From Halalkalibacter oceani (GTDB taxonomy: Bacteria; Bacillota; Bacilli; Bacillales; Bacillaceae_D): a stretch of DNA of 64,000 nt. Location: the NCBI RefSeq assembly GCF_040544555.1, contig NZ_JBEPKD010000006.1, positions 132,989-196,988 on the forward strand. The letters run 5' to 3'. Position 1 is the stretch's first letter; every line of letters begins with the position of its first letter. The notes beneath the pieces were generated by a model, which saw only the letters and a program-made list of their open reading frames with translations, was not told the origin of the DNA and did no database searches. Positions 50,034-58,720 of this stretch are shown here, in pieces. Position numbers and translations under genes: made by a program.

Positions 50034-50082
50034 AAGGGGCTGGTCAAAAGGTTGTGTTTTTACCTCTTGATCAGCCCCTTGC
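50034..50082. terminator. Terminator between ecsC and ccdA (convergent)
   Basis: AAGGGGCTGGTCAAAAGGT / ACCTCTTGATCAGCCCCTT. Confidence 0.85.
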
Positions 50083-50101
50083 TGTGGATTTGTCCTGATA
50101 A

Positions 50102-50818
50102 TTAAAAATATCCCGGAACGAAGCGGGCGAGATAAGCGGAAATGACGCTGAACTGGCCGGTGAACAGCAGAATGCCCAGCACGATCATAATCCCTCCGCT
50201 CACTTTTTGAATCGTCGGCAACCATTTATTGAGTCTCCGCATCTTATTAAGCGAGCGTGACCAGAGCAAGGCGACGGCAAGAAATGGCACGCCGAGTCCC
50301 ATCGAATAAATGAAGAGCATCGAGATTCCCGACCACATCGTTTCAGCGTTTCCGGCAAGAAGAAGAATCGACGTCAGAACAAGGCCGATACATGGCGACC
50401 AGCCAGTCCCGAAAAGAAAGCCGAGCAGAACGGAATTGGCAAAGCTCGTCGTCTTTCTTGGTTTCGCGTTAAAACGCTTTTCACTCATCAGCATCCGAAT
50501 GGAAATAATGCCCATCATTTGCAGGCCGAAAACGGCGATGATAATCCCACCGATCTGCTCCAGCAGCTGCCGGTTGCTCCAAAATGCTTGGCCGATAAAA
50601 GTCGAGGAAGCCCCGAGCAATAAGAAAATTGACGTAAAACCGATAATAAAGCCGACGCTGCGCGAAAGAATCAGCTTCCGGCTTGCGGCCACCTGATTAT
50701 CGGCAATCGAAGTTCCGGTCAATTGGGCCAGATAGGCGGGAACTAATGGAAAAATACAGGGCGATAAAAACGAAACAATACCGGCGAAGAAGGCAAGCCA
50801 TATCGTTACTTCAGCCAA
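50102..50818 (-). CDS. ccdA: Cytochrome c biogenesis protein CcdA (thiol-disulfide transporter)
   Basis: 238 residues with six membrane segments. The two redox cysteines are in VSFLSPCIFPLVPAYL (first segment) and GTGWSPCIGLVLTS (fourth). Moves reducing equivalents from thioredoxin across the membrane for cytochrome c maturation or spore-specific thiol proteins. TTG 50818 is chosen because GGAGGTG lies a few bases ahead and it gives the usual short CcdA N-terminus; the frame extends 30 bases further to an ATG. Confidence 0.88.
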   Translation of the reverse strand: MAEVTIWLAFFAGIVSFLSPCIFPLVPAYLAQLTGTSIADNQVAASRKLILSRSVGFIIGFTSIFLLLGASSTFIGQAFWSNRQLLEQIGGIIIAVFGLQMMGIISIRMLMSEKRFNAKPRKTTSFANSVLLGFLFGTGWSPCIGLVLTSILLLAGNAETMWSGISMLFIYSMGLGVPFLAVALLWSRSLNKMRRLNKWLPTIQKVSGGIMIVLGILLFTGQFSVISAYLARFVPGYF

Positions 50819-51088
50819 GGTGACACCTCCAAACAAATCTGAAATCATCGGACAATACTACAATCTATTCAAACAAACTGAATATGTATGAATCCAATTT
50901 TAAAGCTGGTTCTATTATAACGAAATCTTTGCGCCTGCAAAAGCAAGGAGGCTCAACGTTCACGGAAAGGACATAAGGCTGAGAGAAAGATCAGTCTGGA
51001 GACGGAGAGAAAAACCGGCTCCAGAGCGGCGTAAATGATCGCGTTTCCTCCTAAACTGAAGATAGTTCAATTAAAGGAGGGAAACATA

Positions 51089-51487
51089 ATGAAGCATCCA
51101 GGCAAACTATTTGGTGGAATTCTGCTTATGCTGATCGGAGCGAGTATTTTGTTTAGCATGATCGGCATCCATATTGGCGGAATTATCGGCCTTGCGATTG
51201 GCGCATGGCTCCTTTACTGGGGATATGCGAAGTGGCAGGAGCAGGGGAAATGGTCTTTTTCGAGCGTTCTTCTGCTAATTGTCGGCGCGCTGATCGCCCT
51301 TGGAGGAATCGGCGGCGTGATATCGCTCGCCATCGGAGTAGTGCTCGTTTATTTCGGGTACCGGCTTCTGAAGCCGAAGGATCAAGCTGGTGAAGAGTTA
51401 GAGGAAGAAGAAGACTTAGCGCCGGTGAAAACAACATATGATGTGATTGACAAGGAATTTGAAAAATTATTAAACGAGCATAAATAA
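51089..51487 (+). CDS. liaI: LiaI-like membrane protein
   Basis: 132 residues. Four short hydrophobic stretches in the first ~100 residues (GILLMLIGASILFSMIG, IGLAIGAWLLYWGY, VLLLIVGALIALGG, ISLAIGVVLVYFGY) and an acidic cytoplasmic tail (EELEEEEDLAP). LiaI acts as membrane anchor for LiaH under cell-wall stress. AAAGGAGGG precedes ATG 51089. GTCTGGAGAC, a palindrome at 50994-51003, is the only operator-like site I noticed upstream. Confidence 0.8.
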   Translation: MKHPGKLFGGILLMLIGASILFSMIGIHIGGIIGLAIGAWLLYWGYAKWQEQGKWSFSSVLLLIVGALIALGGIGGVISLAIGVVLVYFGYRLLKPKDQAGEELEEEEDLAPVKTTYDVIDKEFEKLLNEHK

Positions 51488-51510
51488 ACCAATTTTGGAG
51501 GGTGATCAAT

Positions 51511-52155
51511 ATGGTAATGGAGAGATTGAACCGGTTTTGTAAAGCATATCTTCACGAAGGATTGGAAAAGCTGGAAGACCCGGTTGTCATGGTGAAGCAA
51601 TATATGCGCGACATGAAGGCTGATATTGGGAAGCAGCAGGCGACAATTGAAAAGCATCTCCGCCTTGATGAAACGCTAAAAAGAAACTGGCAAACAGCGA
51701 AGGAGCTGGTTGAACGCCGCGAGCAGCAGGCGCGTCTGGCGGTGGAAAAGGAAAACGATGAGCTGGCGAAAATGGCGCTTAGAAGCAAGAAGGAAGCCTG
51801 GGAGCAGATGAATCGCTTCGCAGCCTTGCGGGAAAAGAATGAGCTGCAAATTGAGGCGCAGAAACAAACGCTCGCCGAGCTTGAGCAGAAGTACAACCAG
51901 CTGCGCGACCGCAAGCTTGAGCTTGTGCTGCGCGTGCAAGCTGTAAAAGCGAGCGAACAAATAAAAGATACGAAGCGGAAATACCGCCAGCAGGAAAGCA
52001 TCATTGAAAATGAATTTGAGAGAATGGAAGATAAAGTGACTGATCTCGAATGGAAAAGCGGCGGCAGATCGGCTGTCGTGAGCGATCTTCCTGCTGTGGA
52101 TGATGAAGAGCTTCAAGCTGAACTGGAGCAGCTGAAACAGAAGGCAAATCAATGA
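51511..52155 (+). CDS. liaH: PspA/IM30-family protein LiaH
   Basis: 214 residues, almost entirely coiled coil with PspA features: KAYLHEGLEKLEDPVVMVKQYM at the start, then helices with heptads to ~175 and a short acidic end. PspA/IM30 proteins form large rings or rods on damaged membranes; LiaH is the major bacitracin- and daptomycin-induced protein of B. subtilis. ATG 51511 lies eight bases after GGAGGG. Confidence 0.92.
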   Translation: MVMERLNRFCKAYLHEGLEKLEDPVVMVKQYMRDMKADIGKQQATIEKHLRLDETLKRNWQTAKELVERREQQARLAVEKENDELAKMALRSKKEAWEQMNRFAALREKNELQIEAQKQTLAELEQKYNQLRDRKLELVLRVQAVKASEQIKDTKRKYRQQESIIENEFERMEDKVTDLEWKSGGRSAVVSDLPAVDDEELQAELEQLKQKANQ

Positions 52156-52223
52156 ACAGAGCATTGGGAGCTTGTTCTGCGCTCTGCCTCACGATAAGAT
52201 AAGTAGGAAAGAGCGCGGTCGGA

Positions 52224-52259
52224 CGTTGGAGGCGAAGCATGCTGCCGCTTCGCTTCCAG
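52224..52259 (+). other. Stem-loop between liaH and liaG
   Basis: TTGGAGGCGAAGC / GCTTCGCTTCCAG, 13 bp with two wobble pairs, no T run. It could attenuate or process the transcript so that liaIH is made in excess over liaGFSR; inference only. Confidence 0.5.
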
Positions 52260-52291
52260 TCAATCCCCAGGCAAGCTGAAGGGAGAGAGCA

Positions 52292-53152
52292 ATGAAAAAA
52301 CTAGCTGGGTTCGCCCTGATTATTACGGGTATCGTCATTTTAATCGCTTCGCTGCCGGCTGTATTTCCTTCCACCTCAGAGGCAGTAGGAGATCAGGGGC
52401 AGTTTGATTTGACGCAGGTTGAGGATTTAATTTTGACAAGCACCGCCGTTGATTGGGAAATCGAGACATATTCAGGCACGGAGCTGCTTGTCCGCCTCGA
52501 GAATCAGAATCGAAGCGTGCAGCTTCAGTCGGCCGAACAACAGTCAAGGCTTGAGGTTAAAGTAGAAGAGGAGCGTTTTCGTTTCTTATCCTTTTCCTTC
52601 ATGAAAGAGCCGACGAAAGCAGTTGTCCAAATTCCGGCATCCTATCAGGATAAACTGAACATAAAATCAGTGTCGGGCGATTTGAATATGAATGGGGAAC
52701 AGGTGCTGACGAGCCTTGACGTTCGCACGGTTTCAGGAGATGTTGTGGTAGGCCCGGTGACTGCGCCTGATGTCAGTGTGGCGACAACGTCCGGTGATAT
52801 CGAGATTAACGGGTTGGATGGGGCAAGCACAACCTTGAACAGCACGTCCGGCGATATTGAAGTAAGCCGCTTACATGGGGCGATAAATGCCAAAACCGTT
52901 TCAGGTGATATTGAAGTCGACTATGTCGCTGAAAATCAAGCCGCTGAACTTAAGACGACCTCCGGTGATGTCGAAGTATGGTTGCCGGACGGTAACGCCG
53001 AGATCGAAGCGAAGACGACGTCCGGCGATATTCAGATCAATGCCGAACTGCTTGATTCATCTCTTCAATCAAAAGCGATTTCTGGTAAAATAGGCAAGGG
53101 AGAGCATCCGTTTTTTATTTCAACTACATCAGGTGATATTGATCTTCATTAA
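52292..53152 (+). CDS. liaG: LiaG-like DUF4097 protein
   Basis: 286 residues. N-terminal membrane segment (about 5-24), then a beta-helix-type domain made of repeated (S/T)SGDIE-like turns: VSGDLNM, VSGDVVV, TSGDIEI, TSGDIEV, VSGDIEV, TSGDVEV, TSGDIQI and TSGDIDL. The repeat array is the DUF4097 hallmark. Third gene of the lia operon. Role unknown. Confidence 0.88.
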   Translation: MKKLAGFALIITGIVILIASLPAVFPSTSEAVGDQGQFDLTQVEDLILTSTAVDWEIETYSGTELLVRLENQNRSVQLQSAEQQSRLEVKVEEERFRFLSFSFMKEPTKAVVQIPASYQDKLNIKSVSGDLNMNGEQVLTSLDVRTVSGDVVVGPVTAPDVSVATTSGDIEINGLDGASTTLNSTSGDIEVSRLHGAINAKTVSGDIEVDYVAENQAAELKTTSGDVEVWLPDGNAEIEAKTTSGDIQINAELLDSSLQSKAISGKIGKGEHPFFISTTSGDIDLH

Positions 53153-53178
53153 ACCGTAACAGGGAAAGGAGCGGAAGC

Positions 53179-54000
53179 ATGAAAAAACAAACCTTATTCG
53201 GGTTGGTCATCGTCATCATTGGGTTAAATCTTTTATTTCATGCGCTGCGCATTTCAACGGCTTCTTTTGTTGCACCGCTCATTTTCTTTGTCCTCGGGAT
53301 GTTTTTTTACCAGAGAAAGCATACGTTTTTAAGCGTGATTTTTTTCATTATCAGCGTCAGTATTTTGTTTGATCTCGTGCTTGGCATGAACTTCATGGGG
53401 CTGCTTGTTGCAGCCGTGATTTTATATTACGGGGTCAAGCTTGTGAAATCACCAAGCTACAAAAAGAAAGAAAAAAGAGAAAAGAAGAAGCGCCGAAAGA
53501 GGGAGCAGGAACCAGAACAGCAGGAGCCGGCTGGCTTTCGTGAAAGAAGGGAACCGGCTGCTGTGCGGGAAGAAAAACAGAGTCCGGCCCCGCTTGCGTC
53601 TCAGGAGAAAGCCGGCAAAGAATATTTCACCGCGACTGTGCGCCGCAGCTGGATCGGTGACATTCATTATCGAGGGGAAGCATTTGAATTAAGTGATTTG
53701 ACCATCTGGAACGGAATTGGCGATGTACGGATCGATTTGTCGCGGGCGATTATTCCGGAAGGGGAAACAGTGATCATCGTTCAGGGCGGCATTTGCCAGG
53801 TTGACTTTTATGTACCGAATGATCTTGCTACGAGTATCCAGGCATCGTCCCTCCTCGGATCCGTTTCTTTATTTCATGAAAAGCACGAGGGGCTTAATTC
53901 CCAGCTTGCGATTGCGACGAAAGGGTATAAAAGCGCCCCGCGGCGGGTGAAGCTTGTGCTGTCCACCGTGATTGGAGAAGTGAAGGTGAGGGACATATGA
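53179..54000 (+). CDS. liaF: LiaF, negative regulator of LiaS
   Basis: 273 residues. Four membrane segments in the first ~90 residues, a strongly basic Lys/Arg/Glu linker (about 93-125), and the soluble C-terminal LiaF domain (RSWIGDIHYRGEAFELSDLTIWNGIGDVRIDLSRA, VQGGICQVDFYVPND). Inhibits LiaS when the envelope is intact. Overlaps liaS by four bases. Confidence 0.92.
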   Translation: MKKQTLFGLVIVIIGLNLLFHALRISTASFVAPLIFFVLGMFFYQRKHTFLSVIFFIISVSILFDLVLGMNFMGLLVAAVILYYGVKLVKSPSYKKKEKREKKKRRKREQEPEQQEPAGFRERREPAAVREEKQSPAPLASQEKAGKEYFTATVRRSWIGDIHYRGEAFELSDLTIWNGIGDVRIDLSRAIIPEGETVIIVQGGICQVDFYVPNDLATSIQASSLLGSVSLFHEKHEGLNSQLAIATKGYKSAPRRVKLVLSTVIGEVKVRDI

Positions 54001-55073
54001 GGAAGCGACTGGCCTTATTGCAATGGCAGTTTATTCGTCATAGCGTGATCGTTACTTCACTGATCTCCTTCTTTTTTCTGTTTTTTATTACATATGAGGA
54101 TCAACGCGGTCTGTTGCTTGTGTTTGATCGCCAGCTGGCTGGCTTTCCGATCATCGTCTGGATGCTTCTGCTGATCATTACGACCGGAATGATCAGCGGC
54201 TATTTGCAGGCTGCTCCGCTGCGGCGCCGGATTGATCAGCTCGTGCATGGAGCAACGCGCTATGAGCGCGGAACCTTCTCTCATCGGGTCGAGGTCGAGG
54301 GGGAAGACGAGATTGCTGAACTGGCGGCGAGAATGAATGGGATGGCTGCTCATATTGAAGAGCAGGTCGCCTCCTTACAGCGCCTCTCCGCAGAGCGTGT
54401 GCAGCTGCAGGAATCGGTGAAAAAAGCCGCCGTTACCGAGGAGCGTCAGCGTCTGGCCCGCGACTTGCATGACGCCGTGAGCCAGCAGCTGTTTGCGATT
54501 TCGATGATGACGGCTGCCATTAAAGAGAGCCTGAGTGCCGATGAGGCGGGCGCCCAGCAAATCGCCTTAGTTGAAAAAATGGCCAACACAGCCCAGGCTG
54601 AAATGCGCGCCCTCCTGCTTCACCTGCGCCCCGCGCATCTTGAAGGGAAAAGCTTGCATGAAGGAGTGGAAGCGCTGCTTGCCGAGCTTGAGCAAAAATA
54701 TAAAATCAAGGTGCGGATGGTGATGGATGAGGATGTGCATATGCCGAAGGGGATCGAGGATCAGCTGTTCCGGATGGTTCAGGAAGCGATCTCCAATGTG
54801 CTGCGCCATGCGAAGGCAAGTCGGCTTGACATGCAAATCAGACAGTCGGCGCGTGAGCTGAAGGTGAAATTAATTGATGATGGGGTCGGCTTTGATCCGA
54901 AAACGGTTCAGCAAGGCTCCTACGGTTTGCATACGATGAGGGAAAGAATGAATGAAATTGGCGGTACGCTTCACATTGTCTCGGTACCAGGAAAGGGCAC
55001 GCAGGTGGAAGCCAACATTCCGGTTACATGGAAGGAGGGGGTAGACAATGATTCGGGTTCTGTTAGTGGATGA
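53997..55073 (+). CDS. liaS: Envelope-stress histidine kinase LiaS
   Basis: 358 residues, NarL-type (HisKA_3) kinase of the intramembrane-sensing class: two membrane segments (about 16-33 and 51-70) with only ~15 residues outside; HAMP, then EERQRLARDLHDAVSQQLF with H158, and the ATPase with NVLRHAKAS, DDGVGFD, and YGLHTMRERMNEIGG. Overlaps liaR by 26 bases. Confidence 0.94.
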   Translation: MRKRLALLQWQFIRHSVIVTSLISFFFLFFITYEDQRGLLLVFDRQLAGFPIIVWMLLLIITTGMISGYLQAAPLRRRIDQLVHGATRYERGTFSHRVEVEGEDEIAELAARMNGMAAHIEEQVASLQRLSAERVQLQESVKKAAVTEERQRLARDLHDAVSQQLFAISMMTAAIKESLSADEAGAQQIALVEKMANTAQAEMRALLLHLRPAHLEGKSLHEGVEALLAELEQKYKIKVRMVMDEDVHMPKGIEDQLFRMVQEAISNVLRHAKASRLDMQIRQSARELKVKLIDDGVGFDPKTVQQGSYGLHTMRERMNEIGGTLHIVSVPGKGTQVEANIPVTWKEGVDNDSGSVSG

Positions 55074-55680
55074 TCATGAAATGGTAAGAATGGGGCTCTC
55101 AGCTTACTTGTCGACTCAGCCGGACATTGACATCGTCGGGCAGGCAAGCAACGGGCAGGAAGGGATTGATTTGGCGGTCGACCAAAAGCCGGACGTGATT
55201 TTAATGGATCTGGTGATGGAAGGAATGGACGGGATCGCGGCGACAGCGGCGATTACAAAGAAGCTGCCTGATGTAAAGGTAATCGTGCTGACAAGCTTTA
55301 TCGATGATGAGAAGGTCTATCCCGTCATTGAAGCAGGGGCATTCAGCTATTTGCTGAAAACATCATCGGCTGCCGAGATTGCAAGCGCGATCCGCAGCGC
55401 AGCAAAAGGCGAAGCGGTCGTCGAAGCGAAGGTAACGAATAAGATGATGCAGCGGATGAGAGGCGCGAAGGAAAAGCAGCCTCATGATTCCCTGACCCCG
55501 CGCGAGCTTGAAGTTTTGCAATTGATTGGCGAGGGCAAAAGCAATCAGGAGATTGCCGATGAACTTTACATCGGGATTAAAACGGTAAAGACGCATGTCA
55601 GTCATATTTTGCAGAAGCTTGAGCTTGATGATCGGACGCAAATTGCGGTCTACGCCCACCGTTGCGGTCTCGTCAAATAA
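55048..55680 (+). CDS. liaR: Envelope-stress response regulator LiaR
   Basis: 210 residues, NarL/FixJ-type. Receiver with D8-D9, phosphoacceptor D54 in VILMDLVMEGMDGI, and VLTSFIDDEKVYP; LuxR-type helix-turn-helix at about 148-205 (LTPRELEVLQLIGEGKSNQEIADELYIGIKTVKTHVSHI, in two parts). Activates liaIH. Last gene of the operon; a strong terminator follows ~130 bases on. Confidence 0.95.
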   Translation: MIRVLLVDDHEMVRMGLSAYLSTQPDIDIVGQASNGQEGIDLAVDQKPDVILMDLVMEGMDGIAATAAITKKLPDVKVIVLTSFIDDEKVYPVIEAGAFSYLLKTSSAAEIASAIRSAAKGEAVVEAKVTNKMMQRMRGAKEKQPHDSLTPRELEVLQLIGEGKSNQEIADELYIGIKTVKTHVSHILQKLELDDRTQIAVYAHRCGLVK

Positions 55681-55810
55681 CGGAGAGAAGGCATCGGCTT
55701 TGTTTTGGGCAGTTTAATCTTCACCCGCCGGATTGTCAGAAACCGGCTCTCCCTGAAAAACTTCCTTTTTCAGCAGCTTCCTCACAACGGGCATTAAGAA
55801 GATAGCTGAG

Positions 55811-55856
55811 AGGCCGGATCAAAAGGGTAAACAACCTTTTGATCCGGCCTTTTACC
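55811..55856 (+). terminator. Terminator of the lia operon
   Basis: GAGGCCGGATCAAAAGG / CCTTTTGATCCGGCCTT then TT; same AAAAGG/CCTTTT core. The remainder of the gap to 56069 has a lone TATAAT (55969) without a -35. Confidence 0.85.
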
Positions 55857-56069
55857 GTGTTACAGGAATGACAGCAGCTTTGTCCGGCAGGAAAGACCGT
55901 TTTCTGCGTCAAAACAAAAAAAGCCTGACTTAAGAGGGGGAGAAACGAGGCGATTTTATTTTTACTAATATAATATGCTACTCTTAAAGCATAAATCGAC
56001 ATTTCCAGACAGCCGTGAAACAAAACTGGCATTTTATACGTATAAAGAAGGGAAAGGGGGTGGCTGCGA

Positions 56070-58217
56070 ATGAAGAAAAAGCTCGTGTTTGGCATTTCTG
56101 CTCTGCTGGCAATGGTTCTTCTGGCTCTTATTATTTATCTTATTATTATTCTGGCAGGTCAGTATGTCGTCAACGACCAAAGTCTCGTCATGAAAACGAC
56201 GACCTCGCTCGTTGATCAGGAAGGTCATCTGCTGACCCAGCTGTTTATCGAGAACCGTGAGCTCGTCTCAATCGAAGAGATTCCCGAGCAGGTGCAGCAG
56301 GCATTCATCGCCATTGAAGACACACGCTTCCGTGAACATCTTGGGATCGACTTCCGTTCAATCGGCCGCGCTCTTTATCGGGATATACTCGCCGGGGCGA
56401 AGGTGGAAGGCGGGAGTACGATTACGCAGCAATTGGCGAAAAATGCTTTTCTGTCAAACGACAAAACATGGCTCCGCAAAACGAAAGAAGTGTTAATCGC
56501 GATGAACCTCGAGCGGCAGTACAGCAAGGACGAGATTTTGGAAATGTACTTAAACCGCATTTACTTCGGGCATGGCGCCTATGGCATTCAGGCTGCCTCG
56601 AAGCTTTATTTCAACAAGCCTGTCACTGAGTTGACCGTGGATGAAGGGGCGCTGCTCGCAGGACTTCCGAAAGCGCCGAACTCGTATTCCCCGCTTGTTG
56701 ATCCGGAGAGAAGCAAGCAGAGGCGGAACCTCGTCCTGACGGTGATGGAACGGCAGGGCTATATAAGCGCTGAAGAAGCAGTCCGGCTGCAAGGGCGGAC
56801 GGTAGCGGTGGATCATAACAGCATTTCTGAAAATGAAGCGTATTTAACCTATATTGATATGGTGTTGAATGAAGCTGAAGAGCGCTATCAATTGACGAAT
56901 GAAGAGGTTCTTGAAGGCGGCTATACGATCGTTGTCCCGATGAACCGCCACGTTCAGGAAGCCGCTTATCAAAAGATTCGCGAAGACCGTTTTTTCCCGG
57001 AAGGAAATGAGGATGCTGAAGCGGCGTTTGTCCTGCTCGACGCAGAGACGGGCGGTGTTCTTGCCGTTCAGGGAGGACGCGAATATGTCAGAAAAGGATT
57101 AAACCGGGTTAATGTGAAGCGGCAGCCCGGCTCGGCCTTAAAGCCTTTATCGGTCTTCGCGCCGGCATTGGAAACGGGCATTTATCATCCTTATTCCTTA
57201 CTGAAAGATGAATTACTTGAATATGAAGGTGGTTATACACCGCGCAATTATCAAAATGAATATGCGGGAAACCGGACGATGTATGAGTCGTTGACCCATT
57301 CTGTCAATGCGCCGGCTGTCTGGCTGTTAAATGAAATCGGTATTGAGCAGGCGTTGCCATTGCTAAAGCAATTTGGCCTTGAGCTGCCGGATCGTGGACT
57401 GGCGATAGCGCTCGGAGGCTTGCAGGAAGGCGTGACGCCGCTCGATCTGGCTGCTGCCTACCGTGTGTTTGCCGAGGAAGGAAAACGGGTCGAGCCTTAT
57501 TTTATTCAGGCCATCTATGATCGGAATGGACATCAAATCGGTGAGGCTCCCGTCGAGGAAGAAGCGGTCGTTTCTCCGCAAACAGCCTGGTATATGACGA
57601 GAATGCTTGAATCCGTCGTGAAGGAAGGCACGGGAACAAATGGTACGGTCAATAGCCCGCTTGCCGGAAAGACCGGGACGACGACTTACCCGGATGTCGA
57701 AGGGGCGACGATGGACGCCTGGTTTGTCGGCTATACGCCGACCGTGGTCGGTGCGGCGTGGATGGGCTATGATGTCACCTCGACGGATCATTATTTGCAT
57801 GGTGGCAGCAGCTATCCGACTGTCTTGTTCAAGGAAATTATTAATGAGCTTCCTGGTGAGATGCGCGATGTTGCTTTCGAGAAGCCAATGGAGGTTCAGG
57901 AGCTCGACCCGCCTGTTGATTTGCCGGTGATAAACGATTTGGAGGCGACGATGGCGATGGGCGGCCGCGGGATGATGAGTGTTCAGCTGCTCTGGTCGGC
58001 GCCGGCTGATGAGCGGATCTATTATCAAATTTACGAGGTGGATGGCGGCGAGCGGACCCGGATCGCTACCGTTGTGAACGAGAATCATTATTTCGTCGGC
58101 TCACTCAATCCATTCTCGAAAAAACGCTATCAGGTTGTTCCATATGATTCAACGACGGAACAATCCGGGCAGCCGTCCAATGTCGCCGACGTTCATTTTC
58201 GCTTCGGCTTTCATTAG
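56070..58217 (+). CDS. pbpF: Class A penicillin-binding protein PbpF (1A family)
   Basis: 715 residues. N-terminal membrane anchor (about 7-30), GT51 transglycosylase domain with the catalytic Glu in IEDTRFREHLGID and GGSTITQQLAKN, RKTKEVLIAMNLER and EMYLNRIYFGHGAYG; transpeptidase domain with SxxK in QPGSALKP, SxN in HSVNAPA and KTGTT; a C-terminal fibronectin-like tail. Makes peptidoglycan, in B. subtilis in the forespore under SigF. pbpF next to hemE is the B. subtilis order. GGGGGTGG precedes ATG. Confidence 0.95.
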   Translation: MKKKLVFGISALLAMVLLALIIYLIIILAGQYVVNDQSLVMKTTTSLVDQEGHLLTQLFIENRELVSIEEIPEQVQQAFIAIEDTRFREHLGIDFRSIGRALYRDILAGAKVEGGSTITQQLAKNAFLSNDKTWLRKTKEVLIAMNLERQYSKDEILEMYLNRIYFGHGAYGIQAASKLYFNKPVTELTVDEGALLAGLPKAPNSYSPLVDPERSKQRRNLVLTVMERQGYISAEEAVRLQGRTVAVDHNSISENEAYLTYIDMVLNEAEERYQLTNEEVLEGGYTIVVPMNRHVQEAAYQKIREDRFFPEGNEDAEAAFVLLDAETGGVLAVQGGREYVRKGLNRVNVKRQPGSALKPLSVFAPALETGIYHPYSLLKDELLEYEGGYTPRNYQNEYAGNRTMYESLTHSVNAPAVWLLNEIGIEQALPLLKQFGLELPDRGLAIALGGLQEGVTPLDLAAAYRVFAEEGKRVEPYFIQAIYDRNGHQIGEAPVEEEAVVSPQTAWYMTRMLESVVKEGTGTNGTVNSPLAGKTGTTTYPDVEGATMDAWFVGYTPTVVGAAWMGYDVTSTDHYLHGGSSYPTVLFKEIINELPGEMRDVAFEKPMEVQELDPPVDLPVINDLEATMAMGGRGMMSVQLLWSAPADERIYYQIYEVDGGERTRIATVVNENHYFVGSLNPFSKKRYQVVPYDSTTEQSGQPSNVADVHFRFGFH

Positions 58218-58492
58218 CAGCAGGTAAGGTGCCGGGAGAGGAAAGAGGAACGTCATTCCGCGATTAACGGTCAAAAGGGGAATTACCCACTATTTTTTGC
58301 CTGGGAACGGAATCACGTTCCTGTACCAAAAACAAAAACCATAAGAAGCTGATCTTACGCCACATTTGGCAGGATGCGTTGGACGAACGTGAAGGGGCTC
58401 GAAACAAATTCCATGCAGGCGATGCTTGGTTTTGCTGTCATGTAGCCGGAAAACCATACGAAAAAGCAACTACTGTATTTGCCTGAATGTCG

Positions 58493-58610
58493 AGCGGATG
58501 AAATAGACGAAGACTCCTGCGGGAGAAAAAGCAACGGTGAGACCCCACAGGGCGGTAGCCCGAGGAGGCTCACCAGCTTCCCGCGGAAAGCGAAGTCTAT
58601 TTCAGGAGCG
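58493..58610 (+). repeat. Interspersed repeat, family D, copy 2
   Basis: AGCGGATGAAATAGACGAAG through GACTCCTGCGGGAG, GGTGAGACCCCACAGGGCGG and GAAGTCTATTTCAGGAGCG; reverse complement of 30834-30950. It occupies most of the 480-base gap between pbpF and the EAL gene. Confidence 0.85.
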
Positions 58611-58691
58611 ATGGATTTCTCTCTTTTCATTTGTTCGGATCGTCATATAGAAATACGTTTGACCAGCTTCGATTTTTTGTCTACGGTCTGA

Positions 58692-58720
58692 AGCGGCCTA
58701 GTGACAGGCCGCTTTGTTTT
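58692..58720 (+). terminator. Hairpin overlapping the 3' end of the EAL gene
   Basis: AGCGGCCT / AGGCCGCT with TTGTTTT on the plus side; it could stop plus-strand readthrough into the convergent gene. Confidence 0.5.

Noticed and set aside
57363..58088. 241-codon open frame antisense to pbpF
   Set aside because: It lies wholly within the secure pbpF coding sequence, is rich in Arg/His as expected for a reverse-frame shadow, and has no ribosome binding site.
58355..58630. Minus-strand frame of 91 codons
   Set aside because: It falls inside the family D repeat, whose reverse copy at 30834 is not coding in that frame.
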